Counted from the stretch's first letter, positions 1-9,379 are shown. The stretch: 64,000 nt of DNA from Streptomyces leeuwenhoekii (GCF_001013905.1 NZ_LN831790.1:5780001-5844000), one strand, 5' to 3'. The notes: generated by a model not told the origin, from the letters alone. Numbers and translations are program-made.

Positions 1-554
1 CCCTCGTCGCCGGCGGTGTCTTCCTCGTCCGGACGCAGTCCGACGGATCCGGCGGTTCGGGCGGCTCCGGCGGCACGGCGGCCGACGGGGACGGGTCGGG
101 GCGCTTCGTCACGGGTGAGGACGGGGTGCGGACCTGGAAGGGGACGCTGTCGCGGACGCATGTCGCCAAGGACGTGGCGTACCCGGTCGAGCCGCCGGTC
201 GGCGGCGATCACCACCAGGTCTGGATGAACTGCGACGGCGACGTCTACGGCAAGCCGGTGAAGAACGTGAACGCCGTCCACTCGCTGGAGCACGGCGCGG
301 TCTGGGTGACCTACACCGGCAAGGCCCCGAAGGCCGACGTCGAGGCGCTGGCGGCGAAGGTGCGCAAGACGCCGTACTCGCTGATGAGCCCGGACGACCG
401 GCAGAAGGACCCGATCGTGCTGACCGCCTGGGGCCACCAGCGCACCGTGACCGGCGCGGACGACCCGGCCGTCGACGCGTTCTTCGAGAAGTTCGTCCAG
501 GGCGAGCAGACGCCCGAGCCGGGCGCCCCCTGCACCGGGGGACTCTCGCAGTGA
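1..554 (+). CDS. DUF3105 membrane-anchored protein, 5' end missing
   Basis: The reading frame is open from base 3, so the gene starts outside the window. The visible N-terminal part is a hydrophobic stretch (LVAGGVFLV) followed by a Ser/Gly-rich linker, which looks like the end of a single membrane anchor with the rest outside the cell. The main domain has the DUF3105 hallmarks: a YPVEPPVGGDHH segment, NCDGDVY, and an HSLEHGAVWVTY segment, plus a late Cys (GAPCTGG). DUF3105 has no established biochemical function; the His-rich motifs suggest metal binding, which is inference. Its stop codon overlaps the GTG start of the DUF305 gene (GTGA), so the two are probably translated as one operon. Confidence 0.85.
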   Translation, partial: LVAGGVFLVRTQSDGSGGSGGSGGTAADGDGSGRFVTGEDGVRTWKGTLSRTHVAKDVAYPVEPPVGGDHHQVWMNCDGDVYGKPVKNVNAVHSLEHGAVWVTYTGKAPKADVEALAAKVRKTPYSLMSPDDRQKDPIVLTAWGHQRTVTGADDPAVDAFFEKFVQGEQTPEPGAPCTGGLSQ

Positions 555-1177
555 GGCGCGCCGGGTGGGTCGCCGGGGCCGCGGCGGCGGTGCTCCTCGC
601 CGTCGGCGCGGTGACCTACGCGGTCGCGGAGGACGCCGGGGACGAGGGAAGCGCGCGGGTCCCCGCCGCCGGCTCGGCCGACGCCGGGTTCGCGCGGGAC
701 ATGGCGGTGCACCACCAGCAGGCCGTGGAGATGTCGTACCTGGTGCGGGACCGGACGCGGGACGAGGAGGTGCGGCGGCTCGCCTACGACATCGCGCAGA
801 CCCAGGCCAACCAGCGCGGCATGCTGCTGGGCTGGCTCGATCTGTGGGGGCTGCCCAAGGTCTCGTCCGATCCGCCGATGACGTGGATGGGCATGCGCGC
901 GGACCCGGACCCGGCGAGCGGGGCGCTGATGCCGGGGATGGCCACCGACGCCGAGATGGAACGGCTGGCCTCGCTGGAGGGGAAGGCCGCCGAGGTCTTC
1001 TACCTCCGGCTGATGACCGACCATCACCGGGGCGGTGTGCACATGGCCGAGGGCTGCGCCGCCCGGTGCACCGTGGAGGCGGAGAAGCGGCTCGCGCAGG
1101 GGATGGTGGACGGGCAGCGGGCGGAGATCGGGCTCATGGCGGAGCTGCTGGCCGAGCGGGGCGCCGAGCCGCGGTGA
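551..1177 (+). CDS. DUF305 family exported protein
   Basis: A 208-residue protein that starts at a GTG overlapping the stop of the upstream DUF3105 gene by 4 bases, so coupling is likely. Residues 1-27 form a signal or membrane anchor (GWVAGAAAAVLLAVGAVTYAV). The rest is a helical DUF305 domain with its paired signature motifs: a first DMAVHHQQAVEM segment and a second MTDHHRGGVHMA segment. In this ferritin-like fold the HH...M residues are thought to be able to bind metal, often copper, but the function is not proven. The DUF3105-DUF305 pairing is common in actinomycetes, so the two proteins may act together outside the membrane; that is inference. Confidence 0.88.
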   Translation: MRRAGWVAGAAAAVLLAVGAVTYAVAEDAGDEGSARVPAAGSADAGFARDMAVHHQQAVEMSYLVRDRTRDEEVRRLAYDIAQTQANQRGMLLGWLDLWGLPKVSSDPPMTWMGMRADPDPASGALMPGMATDAEMERLASLEGKAAEVFYLRLMTDHHRGGVHMAEGCAARCTVEAEKRLAQGMVDGQRAEIGLMAELLAERGAEPR

Positions 1178-1226
1178 CCCGGTGCCGGGCGGGCGCGAGG
1201 ACGGGACATCGCGTCGCTTTGACGAT

Positions 1227-1239
1227 TACACTGGGCGCG
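1227..1239 (+). promoter_or_regulatory. Leaderless promoter -10 box of nadE
   Basis: TACACT at 1227-1232 is followed by exactly six bases and then the GTG at 1239. The transcript would therefore start at or next to the start codon, and no Shine-Dalgarno sequence is present. This supports the 1239 start for nadE over the longer open frame upstream. No good -35 box is visible. Confidence 0.5.
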
Positions 1240-2993
1240 TGCCTCAACTACGCCTCGCCCTGAATCAGATCGACTCCCGCGTCGGCGACCTCGACGGGAA
1301 CGCCGAGTCGATCGTCCGCTGGACCCGGCACTGCGCCGGGCAGGGAGCGCACCTGGTGGCGTTCCCGGAGATGGCGCTGACCGGGTACCCCGTCGAGGAC
1401 CTGGCCCTCAGGTCCTCCTTCGTGGAGGCGTCCCGGGCGGCCCTGAGGGGCCTCGCCGCGCGCCTCGCCGGGGAGGGCCTCGGACACCTGCCGGTGGTCG
1501 TCGGCTACCTCGACCGCTGCGAGACCGCGCAGCCGAGGTACGGGCAGCCGGCGGGGGCGCCGCAGAACGCCGGGGCGGTGCTCCACGGGGGCGAGGTGGT
1601 GCTGACCTACGCCAAGCACCACCTGCCGAACTACGGCGTCTTCGATGAGTTCCGCTACTTCGTCCCCGGCGACACGATGCCCGTGCTGCGGGTGCACGGC
1701 GTCGACGTGGCGCTCGCCATCTGCGAGGACCTGTGGCAGGACGGCGGGCGGGTGCCGGCGGCACGGTCCGCGCGGGCCGGGCTGCTGCTGTCGGTCAACG
1801 CCTCGCCGTACGAGCGGAACAAGGACGACACGCGGCTGGAACTCGTGCGCAAGCGGGCCCAGGAGGCCGGGTGCACGACCGCGTACCTCGCGATGACCGG
1901 CGGGCAGGACGAGCTCGTCTTCGACGGGGACTCGATCGTCGTCGACCCCGGCGGGGAGGTCCTCGCCCGGGCGCCGCAGTTCTCCGAAGGGTGCCTGGTG
2001 CTGGACCTGGAGCTGCCGGCCGCGGCGGCGGACGCGCCGGAGGGCGTGGTCGACGACGGGCTGCGCATCGACCGGGTGGTGCTGTCGCCGGAGCCGCTGC
2101 CGGCCTACGAACCGGAGCTGACCGGAGGACACGCGGAGCGGCTCGACGACGACGAGGAGGTCTACTCGGCGCTCGTCGTGGGCCTGCGGGCGTACGTCGC
2201 GAAGAACGGCTTCCGGTCGGTGCTGGTCGGGCTCTCCGGGGGCATCGACTCCGCGCTGGTCGCGGCGATCGCCTGCGACGCGGTGGGCGCGGAGCACGTG
2301 TACGGCGTGTCGATGCCGTCGAAGTACTCCTCCGCGCACTCCAGGGACGACGCGGCGGAGCTGGCGCGGCGCACCGGGCTCAACTACCGGACCGTGCCGA
2401 TCGAGCCGATGTTCGACGCGTACATGGGGTCGCTGGGACTGTCGGGGCTGGCGGAGGAGAACCTCCAGTCGCGGCTGCGGGGCACGCTGCTGATGGCGAT
2501 CTCCAACCAGGAGGGCCACCTCGTGCTGGCGCCCGGGAACAAGTCGGAGCTGGCGGTCGGGTACTCGACGCTGTACGGGGACTCGGTGGGGGCGTACGGG
2601 CCCATCAAGGACGTGTACAAGACGTCCGTCTTCCGGCTCGCCCAGTGGCGCAACCGGGCGGCGCGGGAGCGCGGGCAGACCCCGCCGATCCCCGAGAACT
2701 CGATCACCAAGCCGCCGAGCGCGGAGCTGCGGCCGGGCCAGGTCGACACGGATTCGCTGCCCGACTACCCGGTGCTGGACGCGATCCTGGAGCTGTACGT
2801 CGACCGGGACCGCGGCGCGGACGAGATCGTCGCGGCCGGGTACGACCCGGCGCTGGTGGCGAAGACGCTGCGCATGGTGGACACCGCGGAGTACAAGCGG
2901 CGGCAGTACCCGCCGGGGACGAAGATCTCCCCCAAGGGCTTCGGGAAGGACCGGCGGCTGCCGATCACGAACGGGTGGCGGGAGAGCGCCTGA
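1239..2993 (+). CDS. nadE: Glutamine-dependent NAD+ synthetase
   Basis: A 584-residue enzyme that amidates nicotinic acid adenine dinucleotide to NAD+, the last step of NAD synthesis, using ammonia released from glutamine. The N-terminal part (about 1-270) is a nitrilase-type glutaminase with the Glu-Lys-Cys triad visible at E44 (FPEMALTGYP), K126 (YAKHHLPNYG) and C162 (ICEDLW). The C-terminal part (about 300-584) is the ATP-pyrophosphatase synthetase with SGGIDS at 333-338. The open frame continues upstream to 1035, but that part is out-of-frame shadow of the DUF305 gene. GTG 1239 gives the family-typical PQLRLALNQIDSRVGDLDGN start and follows a -10-like TACACT by six bases, so the mRNA is probably leaderless. 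Confidence 0.96.
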   Translation: MPQLRLALNQIDSRVGDLDGNAESIVRWTRHCAGQGAHLVAFPEMALTGYPVEDLALRSSFVEASRAALRGLAARLAGEGLGHLPVVVGYLDRCETAQPRYGQPAGAPQNAGAVLHGGEVVLTYAKHHLPNYGVFDEFRYFVPGDTMPVLRVHGVDVALAICEDLWQDGGRVPAARSARAGLLLSVNASPYERNKDDTRLELVRKRAQEAGCTTAYLAMTGGQDELVFDGDSIVVDPGGEVLARAPQFSEGCLVLDLELPAAAADAPEGVVDDGLRIDRVVLSPEPLPAYEPELTGGHAERLDDDEEVYSALVVGLRAYVAKNGFRSVLVGLSGGIDSALVAAIACDAVGAEHVYGVSMPSKYSSAHSRDDAAELARRTGLNYRTVPIEPMFDAYMGSLGLSGLAEENLQSRLRGTLLMAISNQEGHLVLAPGNKSELAVGYSTLYGDSVGAYGPIKDVYKTSVFRLAQWRNRAARERGQTPPIPENSITKPPSAELRPGQVDTDSLPDYPVLDAILELYVDRDRGADEIVAAGYDPALVAKTLRMVDTAEYKRRQYPPGTKISPKGFGKDRRLPITNGWRESA

Positions 2994-3018
2994 ACGGCGG
3001 GCGGCGGGGCTCGCGTCC

Positions 3019-3053
3019 GGCGGGCGGGAGGACTGTCAGCCCTGCCGCCCGCC
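3019..3053. terminator. Possible hairpin between convergent nadE and VOC genes
   Basis: GGCGGGCGG at 3019-3027 pairs with CCGCCCGCC at 3045-3053. The hairpin overlaps the stop codon and last codons of the VOC gene and lies just past the nadE stop, so it could serve both directions. There is no clear U-tract, and GC-rich pairing is frequent by chance here. Confidence 0.35.
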
Positions 3054-3485
3054 CTTCAGGCGGGCCAGCACCTCGTGCAGCGGCTCCGTCGCCCGGCGCC
3101 GGTACTCCTGGATCGACCAGCCGTTGCCGTCCGGGTCCGTGAAGTACATGAACGTGGCGCCGTCGTCCGGGGAGTACCGCACCGGCTCGGAGACCTCCAG
3201 GCCCCGTCCGGTCAGTTCGGCGCGGGCCGCCTCGATGTCGGCGACGCACAACTGGAGGCCCTGGTAGGTGCCGGCCGCCGGGCGCGGGCCCTTGGCCAGC
3301 TCCCAGAGGGTGTCGCCCAGCGCGATCGAGCAGCCGGACCCCGGGGGCGTCAGCTGCACGATCCGCATGCCCGGCATGACCTCCGCGTCGATGTCGACGT
3401 GGAAGCCGACCTTGTCCCGGTAGAAGTCGCGGGCGCGGTCGATGTCGCTGACGGGCAGGGGGATCACTTCGAGGGTCATGTCCAT
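3036..3485 (-). CDS. VOC (glyoxalase/bleomycin-resistance fold) family protein
   Basis: A 149-residue protein with the vicinal-oxygen-chelate layout: an N-terminal VIPLPVSDIDRARDFYRDKV repeat-start motif, a central QLCVADIEAARAEL second-module motif, and a C-terminal FTDPDGNGW motif. The fold supports metal-dependent dioxygenases, glyoxalases and drug-binding proteins; the substrate cannot be told from sequence. The start chosen is ATG 3485 because GAAGGAG lies seven bases upstream; an in-frame ATG at 3479 is the alternative. The open frame runs further upstream to 3623, but that part is low-complexity and unlike the family. It is transcribed towards nadE. Confidence 0.9.
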   Translation of the reverse strand: MDMTLEVIPLPVSDIDRARDFYRDKVGFHVDIDAEVMPGMRIVQLTPPGSGCSIALGDTLWELAKGPRPAAGTYQGLQLCVADIEAARAELTGRGLEVSEPVRYSPDDGATFMYFTDPDGNGWSIQEYRRRATEPLHEVLARLKGGRQG

Positions 3486-3890
3486 GGCGTGACTCCTTCG
3501 TCGGCCTCGGGGGAACCGCCGGCGGGTCCGGCCGCTCCGGTCGCACGGTCCTCCCTTACCGAAACCGAAAACGGTGCGCGGCGCCACCGAGTGGGCGGCG
3601 GCACGCCCGGGACGGTGGCGCATCCGGCCGTCGCGCGCCTCGAAGGGCTGGAAATCGCTATAATCTGCCTTCCGTTTCGGGCGGCCAGGACGCCCGGCCG
3701 CCCGCCCGCCTTCGGCGACGCGGAGACGGCCTCCCCGGCCTCCCCGGAGTCCCCCTCGCGCGCATCGCCAGGTCGTACCCCCGATCCCGCTCCGGTGCCG
3801 GTGCGTTCCTCGCCCCCGCGCGGGCGCCCCGCCCCGCCGCTGCCGTTAGGCTCGAAGGCGCGTACGACCTTGATCCGACGGGAGGCCGGG
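3486..3890. promoter_or_regulatory. Divergent intergenic region between VOC gene and glnE, with a TATAAT box
   Basis: No gene is seen in these 405 bases. A perfect TATAAT occurs at 3659-3664, which is striking in sequence of about 72% G+C, and it points towards glnE. No matching -35 hexamer is visible about 17 bases upstream. On the VOC side there is a tandem CCGAAA repeat near 3559-3573. The glnE ribosome binding site, GGGAGG, is near 3880-3885. Confidence 0.4.
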
Positions 3891-6887
3891 ATGACGGCGC
3901 CGGGGCGCAGGAGCAGCACCTTCACGCGACTGCTGCGGCACGGTTTCACCGATCCGTCCGCCGCCGAGCGGCTGCTGGACGGCGCGGAGCCGGCGTCGCT
4001 GCGCAACGACCCGGTGCTGCTCGAAGCGCTCGGCGCCACCGCCGACCCGGACCTCGCGCTGCACGGCCTGGTGCGGCTGCTGGAGGCGCAGCCCGGCCCC
4101 ACCGACCGCCGCGCCCTGCTCGACACCCTCACCTCCGCCAAACCGCTGCGGGACCGGCTGCTGGGCGTCCTGGGTGCCTCCGAGGCCCTCGCCGACCACC
4201 TCGCCCGGCACCCCGGCGACTGGCGGGCCCTCGTCACCTACGAGCCGCGCGACCTGCACCGCGGCGTGGCGGACTTCGAACGCGGCCTCGCCGGGGCCGG
4301 CGACCCCGTCGCGCTGCGCGTCGCCTACCGGCGCTGCCTGCTGTCCATCGCCGCCCGCGACGTGTGCGGCACCATCGACCTCGCCGAGACCGCCGCCGAA
4401 CTGGCCGACCTCGCCACCGCCACCCTGCGCGCCGCCCTCGCCCTGGCCCGGGCCGCCGCGCCCGACGACGCCGCGCTGTGCCGGCTCGCGGTGATCGCGA
4501 TGGGCAAGTGCGGTGGCCACGAGCTGAACTACGTGTCCGACGTCGACGTCGTCTTCGTCGGCGAGGCCGCCGACGGCGCCGACGAGGACAAGGCGCTGCG
4601 CGCCGCGACCCGGCTCGCCTCCCACATGATGCGGATCTGCTCGGAGACGACCGTGGAGGGCTCCATCTGGCCGGTGGACGCCAACCTCCGCCCCGAGGGC
4701 AGGAACGGCCCGCTGGTGCGCACCCTCAGCAGCCATGTCGCCTACTACCAGCGCTGGGCCAAGACCTGGGAGTTCCAGGCGCTGCTCAAGGCCCGCCCGG
4801 TGGCCGGCGACCGGGAACTGGGCGCCGCCTACCTCGCCGCCGTGGAGCCGCTGGTGTGGCAGGCCGCCGAGCGGGAGAACTTCGTCGCCGACGTGCAGAA
4901 GATGCGCCGCCGCGTCGTGGAGAACATCCCCGCCGCCGAGGTCGACCGCCAGCTCAAACTGGGCCCGGGCGGCCTGCGGGACGTCGAGTTCGCCGTGCAG
5001 CTTCTGCAACTGGTGCACGGCCGCGCCGACGCCTCGCTCAGGAGCCGTACGACCCTGGACGCGCTCAAGGCCCTCGCGGAGGGCGGGTACGTGGGCCGCG
5101 CGGACGCCGCCCGGCTCGACGAGGCGTACCGCTTCCTGCGCGCCATGGAACACCGCATCCAGTTGCACCGGCTGCGCCGCACCCACCTCGTCCCCGAGGA
5201 CGAGGCCGACCTGCGCCGGCTCGGCCGCTCCCTCGGCCTGCGCACCGACCCGGTCGCCACGCTGCTGCGCGAGTGGAGGCGGCACGCCGCCGCCGTGCGC
5301 CGTCTGCACGAGAAGCTGTTCTACCGGCCGCTGCTCGACGCCGTCGCCCAGCTCGCGCCCGGTGAGGCCCGGCTGAGCCCCGAGGCGGCCCGGGAGCGGC
5401 TGGTCGCCCTCGGGTACGCCGACCCGGCCGCCGCGCTGCGGCACCTGGAGGCGCTGGCTTCCGGAGTGTCCCGGAAGGCGGCCATCCAGCGGACCCTGCT
5501 GCCGGTCCTGCTCGGCTGGTTCGCCGACTCCGCCGACCCGGACGCCGGCCTGCTCAACTTCCGCAAGGTGTCGGACGCGCTCGGCAAGACGCCCTGGTAC
5601 CTGCGGCTGCTGCGCGACGAGGGCGCCGCCGCCGAGAACCTCGCCCGCGTCCTGTCCGCCGGACGGCTCGCCCCCGACCTGCTGATGCGGGCCCCCGAGG
5701 CGGTGGCGCTGCTCGGCGACGGCGACGGCGGGGGGCTCGCGCCGCGCGGGCGGGCCCCGCTGGAACAGGAGATACTCGCGGCCGTCCGCCGCGCCGAGGG
5801 GGCGGCGCAGGCGGTCACCGCCGCGCGCGGGGTGCGGCGGCGGGAGCTGTTCCGTACGGCCGCCGCCGACATCGTCGGCTCCTACGGCACCGAGGCGCAG
5901 CCCGCCGAGGCCGACCAGGGGCCGCTGGTGGACCGGGTCGGGGCGGCGGTGTCGGACCTGACGGCGGCGACGCTGGCGGGAACGCTGCGGGCGGTGGTGC
6001 GGGACGGCTGGGGGGACACCCTGCCGACCCGGTTCGCGATCATCGGCATGGGGCGGTTCGGCGGGCACGAGCTGGGCTACGGCTCGGACGCGGACGTGCT
6101 GTTCGTGCACGAGCCGCGGGACGGGGTCGACGAGCGGGAGGCCGCGGACGCCGCCGGGAAGGTCGTCTCCGAGATGCGGCGGCTGCTCCAGCAGCCGAGC
6201 GCCGACCCGCCGCTGATCATCGACGCCGGCCTGCGGCCCGAGGGGAAGTCGGGGCCGCTGGTGCGGACCCTGAAGTCGTACGAGGCGTACTACCGGCGCT
6301 GGTCGCTGGCGTGGGAGTCGCACGCCCTGCTGCGGGCGGAGCTCGTGGCGGGCGACGAGGACCTGGGGCGGCGGTTCATCGAGCTCGTCGACCCGCTGCG
6401 GTATCCGGCGGGCGGGCTGGGCGAGGAGGCCGTGCGCGAGATCCGGCGGCTGAAGGCCCGGATGGAGTCCGAGCGGGTGCCGCGCGGGGTCGACCCGAAA
6501 CTGCACGCCAAGCTGGGGCCGGGCGGGCTGTCCGACGTCGAGTGGACCGTGCAGTTGCTCCAGTTGCGGTACGGCAGCGCCGAGGCGGGGCTGCGGACCA
6601 CCCGCACCCGTCAGGCGCTGGCCGCGGCCCGCGAGGCGGGACTCGTCTCCGAGGAGCACGCGGCGGTGCTGGACGAGGCGTGGGTGCTGGCGACGCGGGT
6701 GCGCAACGCGGTGATGCTGGTGCGGGGGCGGGCGGGGGACACCTTCCCCACCGAGAGCCGGGAGCTGGCCGCGGTCGGGCGGTACCTCGGGTACGGGCCG
6801 GGGCACGTGGGCGACATGCTCGACGCCTACCGGCGCACCGCGCGACGGGCCCGGGGGGTCGTCGAGGAGCTGTTCTACGGGGGGTGA
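3891..6887 (+). CDS. glnE: Bifunctional glutamine synthetase adenylyltransferase/deadenylylase
   Basis: A 998-residue enzyme that adds AMP to, and removes it from, the regulatory tyrosine of GlnA-type glutamine synthetase. It has two nucleotidyltransferase halves. The first has GKCGGHELNYVSDVDVVFV with acidic metal ligands D217 and D219 (deadenylylase half). The second has GRFGGHELGYGSDADVLFV with D733 and D735 (adenylylase half). Each is followed by a helical GPGGL-DVE segment typical of GlnE. ATG 3891 is preceded by GGGAGG; the frame stays open upstream to 3075 but that stretch is not GlnE-like. Its target GlnA is encoded at 31.7-33.1 kb and carries the expected tyrosine, Y397. Confidence 0.97.
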   Translation: MTAPGRRSSTFTRLLRHGFTDPSAAERLLDGAEPASLRNDPVLLEALGATADPDLALHGLVRLLEAQPGPTDRRALLDTLTSAKPLRDRLLGVLGASEALADHLARHPGDWRALVTYEPRDLHRGVADFERGLAGAGDPVALRVAYRRCLLSIAARDVCGTIDLAETAAELADLATATLRAALALARAAAPDDAALCRLAVIAMGKCGGHELNYVSDVDVVFVGEAADGADEDKALRAATRLASHMMRICSETTVEGSIWPVDANLRPEGRNGPLVRTLSSHVAYYQRWAKTWEFQALLKARPVAGDRELGAAYLAAVEPLVWQAAERENFVADVQKMRRRVVENIPAAEVDRQLKLGPGGLRDVEFAVQLLQLVHGRADASLRSRTTLDALKALAEGGYVGRADAARLDEAYRFLRAMEHRIQLHRLRRTHLVPEDEADLRRLGRSLGLRTDPVATLLREWRRHAAAVRRLHEKLFYRPLLDAVAQLAPGEARLSPEAARERLVALGYADPAAALRHLEALASGVSRKAAIQRTLLPVLLGWFADSADPDAGLLNFRKVSDALGKTPWYLRLLRDEGAAAENLARVLSAGRLAPDLLMRAPEAVALLGDGDGGGLAPRGRAPLEQEILAAVRRAEGAAQAVTAARGVRRRELFRTAAADIVGSYGTEAQPAEADQGPLVDRVGAAVSDLTAATLAGTLRAVVRDGWGDTLPTRFAIIGMGRFGGHELGYGSDADVLFVHEPRDGVDEREAADAAGKVVSEMRRLLQQPSADPPLIIDAGLRPEGKSGPLVRTLKSYEAYYRRWSLAWESHALLRAELVAGDEDLGRRFIELVDPLRYPAGGLGEEAVREIRRLKARMESERVPRGVDPKLHAKLGPGGLSDVEWTVQLLQLRYGSAEAGLRTTRTRQALAAAREAGLVSEEHAAVLDEAWVLATRVRNAVMLVRGRAGDTFPTESRELAAVGRYLGYGPGHVGDMLDAYRRTARRARGVVEELFYGG

Positions 6888-7252
6888 GCGGGCCCTGCGG
6901 GGGCCGCGGGGCGTTGTGGTGCGTGCGGGGGAGCGGCCGGGGCGGCGGGGCGCGGCGCGGTCGGTGCGGTGCGGTGCCCGGCGCGGTGTGGTGCGGTGCG
7001 GGGGAGCGGTGGGTGCGGTGGCCTCGCGCTGTCGTGGGTGGGTCGGGGTCGTGGGGGTGCGGCCGGCCCGCCGCGGGGTGCGCCCCTCCGTTCGCTGCCA
7101 GGGTGGGGCGGCGGTGGGACCGGCTGATCGGCGGGCTGCGCCGCACCCCCACGACCCGCTCCCGCCGTCTCGCGGCTGCGGAGCGCTTTGCCAGGGGCGG
7201 CTTCCGCCGTCTCGGGTCGCGGCCCGGCGGGGCCGGAGAGCCGCCGCGGGGG
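6888..7252. other. Gene-free G-skewed intergenic stretch
   Basis: No convincing gene lies in these 365 bases between the convergent glnE and PAP2 genes. The stretch is strongly G-rich on the plus strand, with degenerate GTGCGGTGCGG-type iterations around 6955-7020. The open frames across it are low-complexity Arg/Gly/Ala products on both strands. No clean terminator hairpin was picked out. Confidence 0.6.
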
Positions 7253-8113
7253 CTACACGCGGGTCGGCAGCAGCGGGCCGGGGCGGCCCTGTGACGGGAC
7301 CACGCGGGGCAGGGCGTGGGGCAGGGCGCCGTACCAGAGGCGGGCCACCGTGTAGCCGAAGGCGAGGCAGAGCACGCCGCCGACCGCGTCCAGCCAGAAG
7401 TGGTTGGCCGTGGCGACGATCACCACCAGGGTGAGCGTGGGGTAGAGCAGGCCGAGCACGCGGACCCACGGGATCGTGGCCAGGGCGAAGATCGTCAGAC
7501 CGCACCACAGGGACCAGCCGATGTGCATCGACGGCATCGCGGCGTACTGGTTGGACATGTTCTTCAGGTCGCCGGACGCCATCGAACCCCAGGTCTGGTG
7601 GACCATGACGGTGTCGACGAAGTGGCCGCCGTCCATCAGCCGGGGCGGGGCCAGCGGGAACAGGTAGTAGCCGACCAGGGCCACACCCGTGGTGGAGAAC
7701 AGGACCAGGCGGGTCGCCGCGTAGCGGCCGGGATGGCGGCGGTACAGCCACACCAGCACACCGAGGGTCACGACGAAGTGCAGCGTCGCGTAGTAGTAGT
7801 TCATGCCGACGATGAGCCAAGTCACCGAGTTGGCGGCGTGGTTGATGGTCTGCTCGACGGCGATGCCGAGCTGATGCTCGACCTTCCAGATCCAGTCGGC
7901 GTTGCGCAGTGCCTGCGCCCGCTGCTCCGGTACGGCGTTGCGGACGAGCGAGTACGTCCAGTAACTCACCGCGATCAGCAGGATTTCGAACCAGAGGCGT
8001 GGCCGGCGCGGGGTGCGGAGCCGATGCACTACACTCTGCCCCGTTTCGTCCGCGACGGGCTGCGGAAGGGCCTCTTCCTGGCCTTCCAAAGTCGTCACGG
8101 TCGTCTCACCCAT
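7253..8113 (-). CDS. PAP2-superfamily integral membrane protein
   Basis: A 286-residue multi-span membrane protein of the PAP2/Ipt-like type. After a charged cytoplasmic N-terminus of about 45 residues there are roughly six hydrophobic segments (LWFEILLIAVSYW, VTWLIVGMNYYY, LHFVVTLGVLVWLY, FSTTGVALVGYYLFPLAPP, LGLLYPTLTLVVIVATANHF and others). The catalytic-type motifs are YAAMPSMHIGWSL (domain 2, with Ser and His) and ATANHFWLDAVGG (domain 3, with His and Asp). Relatives act on lipid phosphates or transfer inositol phosphate; the substrate here is unknown. ATG 8113 is eight bases after a CAGACT -10-like box, suggesting a leaderless start; GTG 8119 is also possible. Confidence 0.88.
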   Translation of the reverse strand: MGETTVTTLEGQEEALPQPVADETGQSVVHRLRTPRRPRLWFEILLIAVSYWTYSLVRNAVPEQRAQALRNADWIWKVEHQLGIAVEQTINHAANSVTWLIVGMNYYYATLHFVVTLGVLVWLYRRHPGRYAATRLVLFSTTGVALVGYYLFPLAPPRLMDGGHFVDTVMVHQTWGSMASGDLKNMSNQYAAMPSMHIGWSLWCGLTIFALATIPWVRVLGLLYPTLTLVVIVATANHFWLDAVGGVLCLAFGYTVARLWYGALPHALPRVVPSQGRPGPLLPTRV

Positions 8114-8257
8114 AGGCACAAAGTCTGCCAGAAAAGCCTTCGTCCACCGATCATCCCCCGGTCGGGTTCCGGTCGCATGTTCTACGCCCGCAGCAGGACC
8201 GAGGTTTCCTGCCCGGGCAGGGCGGGGACGCCGGCGCCTCAGCCCGGGGGACGAACC

Positions 8258-9379
8258 TCAGGAGCGGTTGCCCGGGGCGGACGCCGTGGAGCCGCGCACC
8301 ACCAGTTCCGGCATGAACACGAACTCGCTGTGCGGCGCGGGCGTCCCGCCGATCTCCTCCAGCAGCGTGCGCACCGCCGCCTGGCCCATCGCCGGAACCG
8401 GCTTGCGCACGGTGGTCAGCGGCGGATCGGTGAAGGCGATCAGGGGGGAGTCGTCGAAGCCCACCACCGAGACGTCCTTCGGGACCTCCAGGCCGCGCTG
8501 GCGCGCCGCCCGTATCGCGCCCAGCGCCATCATGTCGCTGGCGCACACCACCGCCGTGCAGTCCCGCTCGATGAGCGCCGTGGCGGCCGCCTGGCCGCCC
8601 TCCAGGGTGTAGAGGGAGTGCTGGATCAGCTCGGACTCGATCGTGGCGGGGTCCAGCCCCAGATGGTCCTGCATGGCGCGCACGAAGCCGTCGATCTTGC
8701 GCTGCACGGGCACGAACCGCTTGGGCCCCAGCGCCAGGCCGATGCGGGTGTGGCCGAGGGAGACCAGGTGCGTGACGGCCAGGGTCGTCGCCGCCCGGTC
8801 GTCGGGGGAGATGAACGGCGCCTGCACCTTCGGCGAGAAGCCGTCGACGAGGACGAACGGCACGCCCTGCGCGCGCAGCCGTTCGTAGCGCTGCATGTCG
8901 GCGGTGGTGTCGGCGTGCAGGCCGGAGACGTAGATGATGCCGGCGACGCCGCGGTCGACCAGCATCTCGGTCAGCTCGTCCTCCGTGGAGCCGCCCGGCG
9001 TCTGGGTGGCCAGGACGGGGGTGTATCCCTGCCGGGTCAGCGCCTGCCCGATGACCTGGGCCAGGGCCGGGAATATGGGGTTCTCCAGCTCCGGGGTGAT
9101 CAGGCCCACCAGGCCCTCGCTGCGTTGCCGCAGCCGTACCGGGCGCTCGTAGCCCAGGACGTCGAGGGCGGCCAGCACGGACTGGCGGGTGGTGGCGGCG
9201 ACGCCCGGCTTCCCGTTGAGGACGCGGCTGACGGTCGCTTCGCTCACCCCCGCCTGCGCAGCGATGTCGGAAAGCCGTGTGGTCACAGGACTGGACTGTA
9301 GCGGCCGGGTCTGCGCTTGCACACCGATCGGACGCCTGGTGCGCGCCCTGGAGCGGCCCGCTGCGGGGTGCTGCGTCAT
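8258..9379 (-). CDS. malR: LacI-family repressor of maltose/maltodextrin genes
   Basis: A LacI/GalR protein with an N-terminal helix-turn-helix (LSDIAAQAGVSEATVSRVLN) and a periplasmic-binding-protein-like sensor domain (LVGLITPELENPIFPALAQ through SVVGFDDSPLIAFTDPPLTT). It closely resembles what I recall of Streptomyces MalR/Reg1, which represses malE and amylase genes until maltodextrin is present. It is divergent from malE, and candidate operators lie between them. Start choice: ATG 9379 has GAGGGAT six bases upstream and gives 373 residues with a 31-residue extension; GTG 9286 gives the usual 342-residue form beginning VTTRLSD but has no obvious ribosome binding site. Confidence 0.93.
   Translation of the reverse strand: MTQHPAAGRSRARTRRPIGVQAQTRPLQSSPVTTRLSDIAAQAGVSEATVSRVLNGKPGVAATTRQSVLAALDVLGYERPVRLRQRSEGLVGLITPELENPIFPALAQVIGQALTRQGYTPVLATQTPGGSTEDELTEMLVDRGVAGIIYVSGLHADTTADMQRYERLRAQGVPFVLVDGFSPKVQAPFISPDDRAATTLAVTHLVSLGHTRIGLALGPKRFVPVQRKIDGFVRAMQDHLGLDPATIESELIQHSLYTLEGGQAAATALIERDCTAVVCASDMMALGAIRAARQRGLEVPKDVSVVGFDDSPLIAFTDPPLTTVRKPVPAMGQAAVRTLLEEIGGTPAPHSEFVFMPELVVRGSTASAPGNRS

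Noticed and set aside
3846..7820. A 1324-codon open frame antisense to glnE
   Set aside because: It is a shadow of glnE: very rich in Arg, Gly, Pro and Val, no domain, and the plus-strand gene has clear catalytic motifs.
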